DNA of 10,415 bases from Halanaerobiaceae bacterium (GTDB taxonomy: Bacteria; Bacillota; Halanaerobiia; Halanaerobiales; Halarsenatibacteraceae). The notes below the pieces were generated by a model. It ran no database searches. It was not told the DNA's origin and worked only from the letters and a program-made list of their open reading frames with translations. Shown here piece by piece: positions 1-6,117 of this stretch. A program made the translations under genes and the position numbers. Within the stretch, counting starts at the first letter, position 1, and every line of letters begins with the position of its first letter. The stretch lies in contig PWHA01000092.1 in assembly GCA_003554685.1 (NCBI GenBank), positions 1 to 10,415 of the forward strand, given 5' to 3'.

Positions 1-66
1 GCCACCATCAGCCTGAAGGCCGGGGCGAATTTGATTCAGGACATCTTCAACCTTTTCTCTATCCAT
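1..66 (-). CDS. NifU-like Fe-S cluster scaffold protein, N-terminal fragment (runs off the left edge)
   Basis: Only the first 22 codons are in the window, read leftward from the ATG at 66-64. The peptide begins MDREKVEDVLNQIRPGLQAD and then GG, which closely matches the start of the short NifU C-terminal-domain family (Nfu type). In that family a 70-80 residue protein carries a CxxC pair that holds an Fe-S cluster for transfer to apoproteins in the cytoplasm. The CxxC itself lies outside the window and cannot be checked. The start is well supported: an AGGAGGTG ribosome binding site (75-82 on the complementary strand) sits 8 nt upstream. The gene is divergent from dnaE. The family call rests on 22 residues and is good but not certain. 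Confidence 0.75.
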   Translation of the reverse strand, partial: MDREKVEDVLNQIRPGLQADGG

Positions 67-156
67 TAAAACTTCACCTCCTGATACTTGTTTATAATCA
101 AAAGCATTATAAGCATGATGATCATTATAATCACTTTAATCACTATATCTGAAATT

Positions 157-184
157 ATTATAACATACTGGCCTTAAAAAACAA
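157..184 (-). promoter_or_regulatory. Candidate leftward promoter for the NifU-like gene
   Basis: On the minus strand a perfect TATAAT (157-162) follows a weak -35-like TTGTTT (179-184) after a 16-nt spacer. Transcription would start near 150, giving a leader of about 84 nt. The surroundings are so AT-rich that two more minus-strand TATAAT hexamers occur (106-111 and 124-129) without good -35 partners, so this one is only the best of several. Confidence 0.35.
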
Positions 185-203
185 AGTAAAGTATTTACCT
201 TTA

Positions 204-255
204 GGGAGTCACAAAGATAATCAGGCAGGGAGTTACAAAGCAGGGAGTCACAAAG
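204..255. repeat. Three near-identical copies of GGGAGTCACAAAG
   Basis: Copies lie at 204-216, 228-240 (one change, C to T) and 243-255, so starts are 24 and 15 bp apart. Copies 1 and 3 are also followed by similar GATAATCAGG and GATGATCAGG sequences. This looks like a tandem duplication followed by a partial loss. Function unknown. Confidence 0.8.
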
Positions 256-303
256 ATGATCAGGAATCATAAAAAGTAAACCCACATGCTCCTGTGAGGG
301 TGC

Positions 304-336
304 AAAAGGATATGAAAAGGATATGAAAAGGATATG
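304..336. repeat. Perfect 11-bp tandem repeat, three copies of AAAAGGATATG
   Basis: Copies at 304-314, 315-325 and 326-336 are identical, and a fourth partial AAAA follows. Perfect identity suggests recent expansion. The array ends about 122 bp before the dnaE start codon. The AAAAGGATATG unit resembles a ribosome binding site plus start, but no open frame of note begins here. Confidence 0.9.
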
Positions 337-458
337 AAAATTAAACGGCATATTTTCTAGGCAATCAGGAATCAAGAAATAATTGAAGAAACAGGATCCG
401 AGTAAATGCTGAAAAAACAGTGCCAACCGGTAAGGTACCAGCTGGAAAGGAGAAATTA

Positions 459-3400
459 ATGGCTGATTTTGTCCATCTTCATAATCATACCGAATACAGC
501 CTGCTGGATGGGGCCATCAGGCTGTCAGAGTTGATTGAGCAGGCCAGGGAATTTGGCCAGCCGGCGGTTGCTCTGACCGATCATGGTTCCCTCTATGGCA
601 TGATCAGGTTCTACCGCCAGGCCAGAAAGGCCGGGATAAAGCCGATACTGGGTTGCGAGGTTTACCTCACACCAGGCAGTAGACTGGAGAAGAAGGATCA
701 GACCAGGTACCATCTTATTCTGCTGGCTGAAAATAATCAGGGCTATCACAATCTGATTCAGCTGGTTTCCCGGGGACATCTTGAAGGTTTCTACTATAAA
801 CCGCGGGGGGATAAGGAACTGCTGGCCCGGCATGCCGAAGGGCTGATTGCTACTTCTGCCTGCCTGCAGGGAGAGCTGGCTGTTCTGTTGACCGAGGAGC
901 GCCGGGATGCGGCGGAAAAGGCTCTGCAGGAGTACCTTGATATCTTTGGCAGAGATAATTTTTTTATTGAACTTCAGGATCACGGCCTGGAGGAGCAGAA
1001 GAGGATTAATCCCATCCTGATTGAGATGGCTGATAAGTTTGAGACAGGTCTGATTGCCAGCAATGACTGCCACTATCTTAACAAGGAGGATGCCGAGCTG
1101 CATGACCTTCTGCTGGCCCTGCAGACCGGCACCAACATTCAGGATGAAGATAGAATGCAGTTCCAGGGTGATCAGTTTTACTTTAAATCGACTGCTGAAA
1201 TGAAGAAACTTTTTGGGGCTGTTCCGGAGGCCCTGGAAAATACGGTGAAGATCGCCGAGCGCTGTAAGGTGGAGCTGGAATTTGATCAGTTTCATCTGCC
1301 AGAATATCCTGATATTGAAGAAAATGACAGAGAGAATGGGAAAGAGTATGCAAATAAGAATCCAACTAAGAATCCAAATAAGAACCCAACTGAGAATGGT
1401 AAAGTGAATGATAAGGAAAATAAAATTGAAGATGATAAGGAGAAGCAATTAGAGAAGGGAATAGAGCATGATTTAGAGCAGGATGAAGAAAATGGCAAAG
1501 AAAATGGCAAAGAGAATGGCAAAGAAAAAGGCAAAGAGAATGAAGTAAAGAAGGTGAAAAGGAAGGGTAAAGAGGATAAGAGATCCAGTCCCAAGGAACT
1601 GCTGCGTTATTACTGTGAAGAGGCGCTGCAGGAAAAGCTGCCGGGAGATGAAGAGGCCCGCCGGCGGATGGAGGAGGAACTTAATATAATTATCGATATG
1701 GGCTATGCCTCCTACTTTTTAATCGTTAGGGATTTTGTGGTGGAAGCCGGCCGGCGGGGAATCAGGGTCGGACCGGGAAGAGGCTCGGCTGCTGGAAGTC
1801 TGGTTTCTTTTCTTCTGGGCATAACCAAGATCAATCCCCTGGGATACGGGCTTTTGTTTGAAAGATTTCTCAATCCTGAAAGATTGAACCTGCCGGATAT
1901 CGATATAGACTTTGATGACCGCCGGGATGAAATAATTGAATATGTCAGCGAACGTTACGGACTGGAGAGGGTGGCCCAGATTGGCACCTTCGGTACCATG
2001 GCAGCCCGGGGAGCGGTCCGGGATGTGGGCCGGGGTCTGGGAATGGACTATGACAAAGTTGACCGGGTGGCAAAAAAAATTCCAGCCCGACCCGGGATAA
2101 CCCTGGATGAGGCCCTGGAGAAAAATTCCGAGCTGGAGGCCCTGGCCGAGGAGGACAGGCAGATTGCCGAACTTTTGGAGAAGGCTTCCCGGCTGGAGGG
2201 CATGCCCCGGCATATTTCCACCCACGCTGCCGGGGTGATTATCGGACCGAAACCGCTGGTGGAACTGGTTCCCCTGCAGCTATCCGATGGTACCCGGATA
2301 ACCCAGCTGCCGATGGAAGAGGTTGAGGAGCTGGGGCTTTTAAAGATGGACTTTCTGGGTTTAAGGAATCTGACAGTGATTGAGGACAGCCTTAAGAGGA
2401 TTAAAGGGAATCACGAAGAAGAGATTGAGATTGATAATCTTAAGCTGGACAACCAGGAAGTTTACCGCATGCTGGGCAGAGGGCAGACCGCCGGGGTTTT
2501 TCAAATGGAGTCTCAGCTCTTTCAGGATCTCAACCGGAGGCTTAAGCCGGACCGTTTCGGGGATCTGATTGCTCTACTGGCGCTGGGCAGGCCCGGACCA
2601 CTGGGCAGCAACATGGTTGAGGACTATATTAGATGCCGTCATGGGGAGAAGGAACCGGAATATCTTCACCCCTCTCTGGAGCCGATCTTAAAGGACACCT
2701 TTGGCCTGATCCTTTACCAGGAGCAGGTAATGGAAATTGCCAGTAAACTGGGAGGTTTCAGCCTGGGAGAGGCTGATATTCTCCGCCGGGGAATGGGCAA
2801 AAAGAAAGAGGAGCTGGTGGCCCGGGAGCGGGAGCGCTTTATAGCAGGAGCCAAAGAAAACGGGATTGCTGAAGATACAGCCCATGAGATTTACGATCAG
2901 ATGGCCTACTTTTCCGGCTATGGTTTTAATAAATCCCACAGTGCAGCCTATGCTATGATTGCCTATCAGACCGCCTTTTTAAAATCGCAGTATCCGGGCG
3001 AGTTCATGGCTGCCCTTTTGAGCAGCGTGATGAACAATCTTGACAAGGTGGCAGATTATATTTCCGCTGCCCGGGAAATGGGGCTTAAGGTTCTACCGCC
3101 GGATATCAACGAGAGCGGTCATGATTTTGTCAATACCGGCAGAGAGGAGATCCGGTTTGGTTTGAAGGCCATTAAAAATCTGGGAGGAGGAGCAATCGAG
3201 GCCATTATTGCCGGCCGCCAGCAGGGGGACTATCAGGATATCATAGATTTTCTCGAGAGGGTGGATCTGGGCGCCTTCAACAGAACTTCGCTGGAATCAT
3301 TGATGCTGGCCGGAGCCTTTGACAGCATGCCTCAGAAAAGATCCCAGCTGGTCAGCAGCTGCGAGGAACTGTATTCCAGATTTAACAGTTCAACAGCGGC

Positions 3401-4088
3401 TCAGGCCCAGGGGCAGACCTCTTTTTTTGATCTGGTTGAGGAAAAGGAGGAGTTTTACAGCGGGGAGTTTAATTTTCCCGAGATGGAGGAGGATACCCAT
3501 CAGGAAAAACTGGAACTGGAGAGAGAATACCTGGGTGTGTATGTTTCCGGCCATCCTCTGGCGCCCTATTATCAGCTTTTTGCCTACCTGGGCTGTCTTA
3601 AAGAAGCTGACAGCAAAAAAGCCCGGCTATTGCGGGGCGGCTTTATTAAGAATATCAGGGAGCATATCACCAAAAATGGCAACAGAATGGCCTTTTTAAC
3701 CATCGAGGATATCAGCGCTGAGCTGGATGTGGTGGTTTTTCCTGATATTTACCGCAGGTACAGCGGCAGGCTGACCGAGGGTGATGTGGTCTTAATTTCG
3801 GGCAAACAGGATGAGGATAATCTGATTGCCAGACAGCTGGTTCCGCTGCAGGCGCCTCCGATAGTTGTTGAGTTTTCAGGAAAGGGAAATAAGGAGCTCA
3901 AGAAAATCAGGACTGTGATTCAGGAGGCTCAAGGCGGGAGGGTTCCCCTGATACTGGCCGGGAAAACTGGAAAAGGTGGGAGGCAGATTCTCCTGCTGCC
4001 GGCAGAAATCTGGCCGGTTGAGGAAAAGAGAGATTATTTTGTTGAGGAATTCAAAAAGAAGGGATTCAAAGTTGAGGATTTTTCATAA
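459..4088 (+). CDS. dnaE: DNA polymerase III alpha subunit (DnaE), with a charged low-complexity insertion
   Basis: This is the catalytic subunit of a replicative C-family polymerase, 1209 residues from the ATG at 459. That start has AAAGGAG six nt upstream and gives the normal MADFVHLHNH beginning; a GTG 39 bp earlier is in frame but poorly placed. Domains: PHP (about 1-275), linker and insertion (286-377), thumb/palm/fingers (about 378-860), helix-hairpin-helix region (about 895-960) and OB fold (about 1055-1130). The palm carries GPGRGSAAGS (438-447) and PDIDIDF (479-485). By alignment with E. coli DnaE the catalytic aspartates are D482, D484 and D631. All nine PHP metal ligands known from M. 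tuberculosis DnaE1 are present (H8, H10, D17, H42, E67, H85, C135, D203, H205), so the PHP proofreading exonuclease is probably active. The insertion of about 90 residues is Lys/Glu/Asn-rich and unusual; without it the length would be near the usual 1,110-1,120. aspA follows after 21 bp. Confidence 0.97.
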   Translation: MADFVHLHNHTEYSLLDGAIRLSELIEQAREFGQPAVALTDHGSLYGMIRFYRQARKAGIKPILGCEVYLTPGSRLEKKDQTRYHLILLAENNQGYHNLIQLVSRGHLEGFYYKPRGDKELLARHAEGLIATSACLQGELAVLLTEERRDAAEKALQEYLDIFGRDNFFIELQDHGLEEQKRINPILIEMADKFETGLIASNDCHYLNKEDAELHDLLLALQTGTNIQDEDRMQFQGDQFYFKSTAEMKKLFGAVPEALENTVKIAERCKVELEFDQFHLPEYPDIEENDRENGKEYANKNPTKNPNKNPTENGKVNDKENKIEDDKEKQLEKGIEHDLEQDEENGKENGKENGKEKGKENEVKKVKRKGKEDKRSSPKELLRYYCEEALQEKLPGDEEARRRMEEELNIIIDMGYASYFLIVRDFVVEAGRRGIRVGPGRGSAAGSLVSFLLGITKINPLGYGLLFERFLNPERLNLPDIDIDFDDRRDEIIEYVSERYGLERVAQIGTFGTMAARGAVRDVGRGLGMDYDKVDRVAKKIPARPGITLDEALEKNSELEALAEEDRQIAELLEKASRLEGMPRHISTHAAGVIIGPKPLVELVPLQLSDGTRITQLPMEEVEELGLLKMDFLGLRNLTVIEDSLKRIKGNHEEEIEIDNLKLDNQEVYRMLGRGQTAGVFQMESQLFQDLNRRLKPDRFGDLIALLALGRPGPLGSNMVEDYIRCRHGEKEPEYLHPSLEPILKDTFGLILYQEQVMEIASKLGGFSLGEADILRRGMGKKKEELVARERERFIAGAKENGIAEDTAHEIYDQMAYFSGYGFNKSHSAAYAMIAYQTAFLKSQYPGEFMAALLSSVMNNLDKVADYISAAREMGLKVLPPDINESGHDFVNTGREEIRFGLKAIKNLGGGAIEAIIAGRQQGDYQDIIDFLERVDLGAFNRTSLESLMLAGAFDSMPQKRSQLVSSCEELYSRFNSSTAAQAQGQTSFFDLVEEKEEFYSGEFNFPEMEEDTHQEKLELEREYLGVYVSGHPLAPYYQLFAYLGCLKEADSKKARLLRGGFIKNIREHITKNGNRMAFLTIEDISAELDVVVFPDIYRRYSGRLTEGDVVLISGKQDEDNLIARQLVPLQAPPIVVEFSGKGNKELKKIRTVIQEAQGGRVPLILAGKTGKGGRQILLLPAEIWPVEEKRDYFVEEFKKKGFKVEDFS
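1356..1391 (+). repeat. 12-bp in-frame repeat in dnaE (KNPT / KNPN / KNPT)
   Basis: Three consecutive 12-bp units (1356-1367, 1368-1379, 1380-1391) based on AAGAATCCAACT differ at one or two positions and encode KNPT, KNPN, KNPT. This is the first of two distinct repeats inside the charged insertion. Confidence 0.9.
1491..1538 (+). repeat. 12-bp in-frame repeat in dnaE (NGKE x3, KGKE)
   Basis: Four consecutive 12-bp units based on AATGGCAAAGAA (1491-1502, 1503-1514, 1515-1526, 1527-1538) encode NGKE three times and then KGKE. Units differ only at the last base, plus one T-to-A change in unit four. Copy number can vary without breaking the frame. Confidence 0.92.
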
Positions 4089-4109
4089 TAACACTGGAGG
4101 TAGGCGGAG

Positions 4110-5522
4110 ATGAAAACCAGAGAAGAAGCTGATTCAATAGGAAAAAAGATGGTGCCGGTCACAGCCTATTACGGGATTCAATCTCTGCGGGCGGCGGAAA
4201 ATTTCAAAATTACCAACCTGAAAATACATCCCCGGCTGGTAAAAGCGCTGGCCCTGGTGAAAAAGGCGGCAGCCATCAGCAACCGGGATATAGGATTGCT
4301 GGTGGATAGGAAGGCCCGGGCCATTATTCAGGCCTGTGATGAGGTGGCCGGGGGTTCGCTGCAGGATCAATTTATTGTCGATGCCGTTCAGGGCGGAGCC
4401 GGGACCTCGATCAATATGAATATGAATGAAGTGCTGGCCAACCGGGCCATTGAAATACTGGGAGGAACCAAGGGTGATTATCAGCTTGTCCATCCCAACA
4501 ACCATGTCAATATGAGCCAGTCAACCAATGATGTGCTGCCCACCGCCATCAGAATTGCCACCATCAGAATGCTGGAGGAGGTGGTGATTGAGGTCGGAAG
4601 GCTGGAGGAAGCTCTCAGGGAGAAATCTCGGGAGTTTGATGATGTGATTAAAATGGGCCGGACCCAGCTGCAAGATGCTGTTCCCATCAGGCTGGGTCAG
4701 GAATTTTCAGCCTATGCATCAGCAGTGAGCCGGGACAGGAACAGGATTGCTGCCTCCATCGAAGATCTTGAGGTTATCAACCTGGGAGCTACAGCGGTTG
4801 GCACCGGACTCAATGCTGACCTCGAGTATGTCAACAGTGTTACCGAGATTTTAAAGGAAATCACCGGCTTGAATCTAAGACAGTCGGAAAACATGATAGA
4901 TGCCACCCAGAATGTTGATGCCCTGGTGGGGGTTTCCTCGGTATTGAAAACGGCGGCGGTTAACCTTTCAAAAATAGCCAGTGACCTAAGATTGATGTCC
5001 TCGGGCCCCCGGGCAGGGTTAAATGAGATTGACTTACCTGCCGTGCAGCCCGGTTCTTCCATCATGCCCGGCAAGGTCAATCCTGTGATTCCGGAAGTGG
5101 TAAACCAGGTTGCCTATCAGATAATAGGCAATGATCAGGTAATCAGCATGGCTGCCGAGGCCGGTCAGCTGGAGTTGAATGTCATGCAGCCGGTGCTGGT
5201 TTATAACCTCTTTCAATCGATTGAGATGCTGGAAAATGCCCTCGAGACCTTTATTGACAACTGCATTGTCGGTATAAAGGCCAACCGGAAACGCTGCCGG
5301 GAGCTGGTGGAAAGAAGTGTGGGTATTATAACGGCCATCAATCCCCATGTGGGCTATGAGACTGCTTCCCGGATTGTTAAAAGAGCTCTGGAAGAGGAAA
5401 GGTCGGTCAAGGATATCATTCTGGAAGAGGGAATTTTAAGCGCTGAGGAGCTGGAAAAAATATTAAACCCCTATGAAATGACCGAGCCCGGTATTGCCGG
5501 CAAGGATCTGCTTGATATCTAG
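4110..5522 (+). CDS. aspA: Aspartate ammonia-lyase (aspartase)
   Basis: Cytoplasmic enzyme that reversibly deaminates L-aspartate to fumarate and ammonia. It has 470 residues, the usual length for the aspartase/fumarase superfamily. The family signature GSSIMPGKVNP is at 315-325; S316 is the expected catalytic base by comparison with Bacillus AspB, and K322 and N324 the expected carboxylate-binding residues. Substrate-loop motifs are TSINMNMNEV (99-108) and MSQSTND (135-141). Aspartase rather than fumarase is favoured by the opening AYYGIQSLRAAENF (19-32), by KMGRTQLQDAVP (181-192) with Gln where fumarase C has His, and by the ending NPYEMTEPGIAGK. The start has GGAGG 9 nt upstream. It lies 21 bp after dnaE and so is probably cotranscribed with it, an unusual partner. 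A 29-bp duplication spans its stop codon. Confidence 0.93.
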   Translation: MKTREEADSIGKKMVPVTAYYGIQSLRAAENFKITNLKIHPRLVKALALVKKAAAISNRDIGLLVDRKARAIIQACDEVAGGSLQDQFIVDAVQGGAGTSINMNMNEVLANRAIEILGGTKGDYQLVHPNNHVNMSQSTNDVLPTAIRIATIRMLEEVVIEVGRLEEALREKSREFDDVIKMGRTQLQDAVPIRLGQEFSAYASAVSRDRNRIAASIEDLEVINLGATAVGTGLNADLEYVNSVTEILKEITGLNLRQSENMIDATQNVDALVGVSSVLKTAAVNLSKIASDLRLMSSGPRAGLNEIDLPAVQPGSSIMPGKVNPVIPEVVNQVAYQIIGNDQVISMAAEAGQLELNVMQPVLVYNLFQSIEMLENALETFIDNCIVGIKANRKRCRELVERSVGIITAINPHVGYETASRIVKRALEEERSVKDIILEEGILSAEELEKILNPYEMTEPGIAGKDLLDI

Positions 5523-5559
5523 CAAATTTAAAGGAACTGCTTGATATTTATCAAATTTA
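5502..5559 (+). repeat. 29-bp tandem duplication across the aspA stop codon
   Basis: The last six aspA codons, the TAG stop and 8 bp beyond (5502-5530) are repeated immediately at 5531-5559 with 26 of 29 bases identical (three substitutions). The second copy is non-coding. The unit length is not a multiple of three, so the duplication could be tolerated only because the stop codon lies in the first copy. Confidence 0.9.
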
Positions 5560-5583
5560 ATTTAGCAGTGAGTTTAAGTCAGA

Positions 5584-5690
5584 GAATTTATTGTTTAACG
5601 AATATATTATTTAGAGAATTTATAATTTAACGAATTTATAATTTAACGAATTAATTTTAACGAATTTGTTTTAGTGAATTTATTTTGATA
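5584..5690. repeat. AT-rich 16-bp then 14-bp degenerate tandem array
   Basis: Four 16-bp units (5584-5599, 5600-5615, 5616-5631, 5632-5647) have a GAATTTATAATTTAAC consensus; units 3 and 4 are identical. Two 14-bp units follow (5648-5661, 5662-5675), then a decayed one from 5676. The array fills most of the gap between aspA and the small gene at 5760. It has no coding potential and no clear dyad symmetry. Confidence 0.88.
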
Positions 5691-5697
5691 TCCAGTT

Positions 5698-5721
5698 GTA
5701 ACAGCAAAGGTAACAGCAAAC
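5698..5721. repeat. 12-bp tandem pair GTAACAGCAAAG / GTAACAGCAAAC
   Basis: Two adjacent 12-bp units (5698-5709 and 5710-5721) differ only in the last base. They lie in the leader of the small gene that starts at 5760. Confidence 0.85.
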
Positions 5722-5759
5722 AGCCTACATACTCCAATCGGCGAGGGGAGGAAAGAAGC

Positions 5760-5942
5760 ATGTGGCAGATTGTTTATGTGGTACACACCCGGGAAGAAGC
5801 GGAAAGGATTAAAGAGGAGTTGACTGCCGAGGGATTTCTGATTAAAATTGAAGGTATGGGAGAGGGTGATTATCAGATTAAAACTCCCCGGGGAGAGGCT
5901 GAAGAGGTGTATGAGATATTGAATCGAAAGTTTAATGTATAA
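5760..5942 (+). CDS. Small conserved-looking protein, DUF2007-like
   Basis: A 60-residue protein starting MWQIVYVVHTREEAERIKEE. The ATG at 5760 is chosen because GGGGAGG lies 8 nt upstream (5745-5751); an in-frame TTG at 5685 would extend it through repeat DNA and has no ribosome binding site. The pattern is strand (WQIVYVV), helix rich in Glu/Arg (TREEAERIKEELTAEG), strand (FLIKIEGM), strand (DYQIKTP), helix (EAEEVYEIL). This fits the small ferredoxin-like fold of DUF2007-type proteins (putative signal-transducing, function unknown), which share the xVYxAxxxxEAExIKxxLxxxGI style. Similar small genes occur near dnaE and pfkA in Clostridia as far as I recall. There is no signal peptide or membrane segment. 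That it is real is likely; its function is not known. Confidence 0.72.
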   Translation: MWQIVYVVHTREEAERIKEELTAEGFLIKIEGMGEGDYQIKTPRGEAEEVYEILNRKFNV

Positions 5943-5971
5943 TTCCCGGGACAAAATAAACTGGTAAAGAA

Positions 5972-6004
5972 AAAAACCCCCGGATTGGGTGATCGGGGGT
6001 TTTT
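5972..6004. terminator. Bidirectional intrinsic terminator between convergent genes
   Basis: A perfect 11-bp inverted repeat, AAAAACCCCCG (5972-5982) and CGGGGGTTTTT (5994-6004), has an 11-nt loop. The GC stem is flanked by A on one side and T on the other, so RNA read from either strand ends in a U run. It lies 29 bp after the small gene and serves that gene rightward and the PPi-type phosphofructokinase leftward. Confidence 0.93.
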
Positions 6005-6083
6005 CTGTATTGATAGTTTATTTGTTTTATCAATTATTGTTCTTTGTTTTAAATGGATCATACTTTCTATATTACAGTAAACC

Positions 6084-6117
6084 CGGTTAAACTGCTTTCT
6101 GTAATCAGTCTTAACCG
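6084..6117 (-). other. Hairpin overlapping the stop codon of the leftward phosphofructokinase
   Basis: CGGTTAA (6084-6090) pairs with TTAACCG (6111-6117), and inside it ACTG (6091-6094) pairs with CAGT (6106-6109). This gives an 11-bp stem with one bulged base and an 11-nt loop. The stop codon TAA (6113-6111) is in the stem. No U run follows on the minus strand, so it is not a classical terminator; it may protect the 3' end. An alternative pairing, ATTACAG (6071-6077) with CTGTAAT (6099-6105), competes with it. Confidence 0.55.

Larger units (their letters stand above)
67..458. other. Divergent intergenic region between the NifU-like gene and dnaE
   Basis: This AT-rich stretch of about 390 bp holds no convincing gene. 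It contains a 9-bp near-tandem pair TAATCACTT/TAATCACTA (128-145), an interspersed GGGAGTCACAAAG repeat (204-255) and a perfect 11-bp triplet (304-336). I see no clear rightward sigma-70 promoter for dnaE. A leftward promoter candidate lies at 157-184. Confidence 0.6.
1314..1589 (+). other. Low-complexity insertion in dnaE at the PHP-polymerase junction
   Basis: Codons 286-377 encode an almost purely hydrophilic segment of Lys, Glu, Asn, Asp and Gly, between FHLPEYPDIE (end of the PHP region) and SPKELLRYYCEEAL, where the polymerase thumb begins. In ordinary DnaE these two motifs are about 10-15 residues apart. The DNA is AT-rich with AAA, GAA and AAT codons, unlike flanking dnaE, which prefers CTG, GCC and CGG. 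The frame stays open and both flanks match the family, so the protein is not broken. The segment is predicted to be disordered. No intein splice motifs are seen. Confidence 0.85.

Noticed and set aside
420..458. Alternative GTG start giving DnaE 13 extra residues
   Set aside because: No ribosome binding site in front of it, and the extra residues are not part of the family. The ATG at 459 has AAAGGAG six bases upstream.
525..1448. Long open frame on the minus strand within dnaE, with a hydrophobic start
   Set aside because: It is the antisense of strongly conserved DnaE codons. Its Ile/Leu/Phe-rich start simply mirrors the AAA/GAA/AAT-rich insertion. No ribosome binding site or family resemblance.
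1314..1589. The DnaE insertion as an intein or a mobile insertion
   Set aside because: No splice-junction Cys/Ser...His-Asn motifs, no endonuclease domain, no terminal repeats; it is low-complexity and too short.
1292..1594. Minus-strand frame encoding a repeated SLPFSLPF pattern
   Set aside because: It is the exact antisense of the NGKE repeat in dnaE and has no independent support.
4110..5522. Fumarase (fumC) instead of aspartase
   Set aside because: The GRTQLQDAVP motif with Gln, the AYYGIQSLRAAENF start and the NPYEMTEPGIAGK end fit aspartases better than class II fumarases.
5584..5690. CRISPR array
   Set aside because: The units are only 14-16 bp, directly adjacent with no spacers, and there are no cas genes.
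5685..5759. Alternative TTG start for the small gene
   Set aside because: It would read through the 12-bp repeat DNA without a ribosome binding site, while the ATG at 5760 has GGGGAGG at good spacing.
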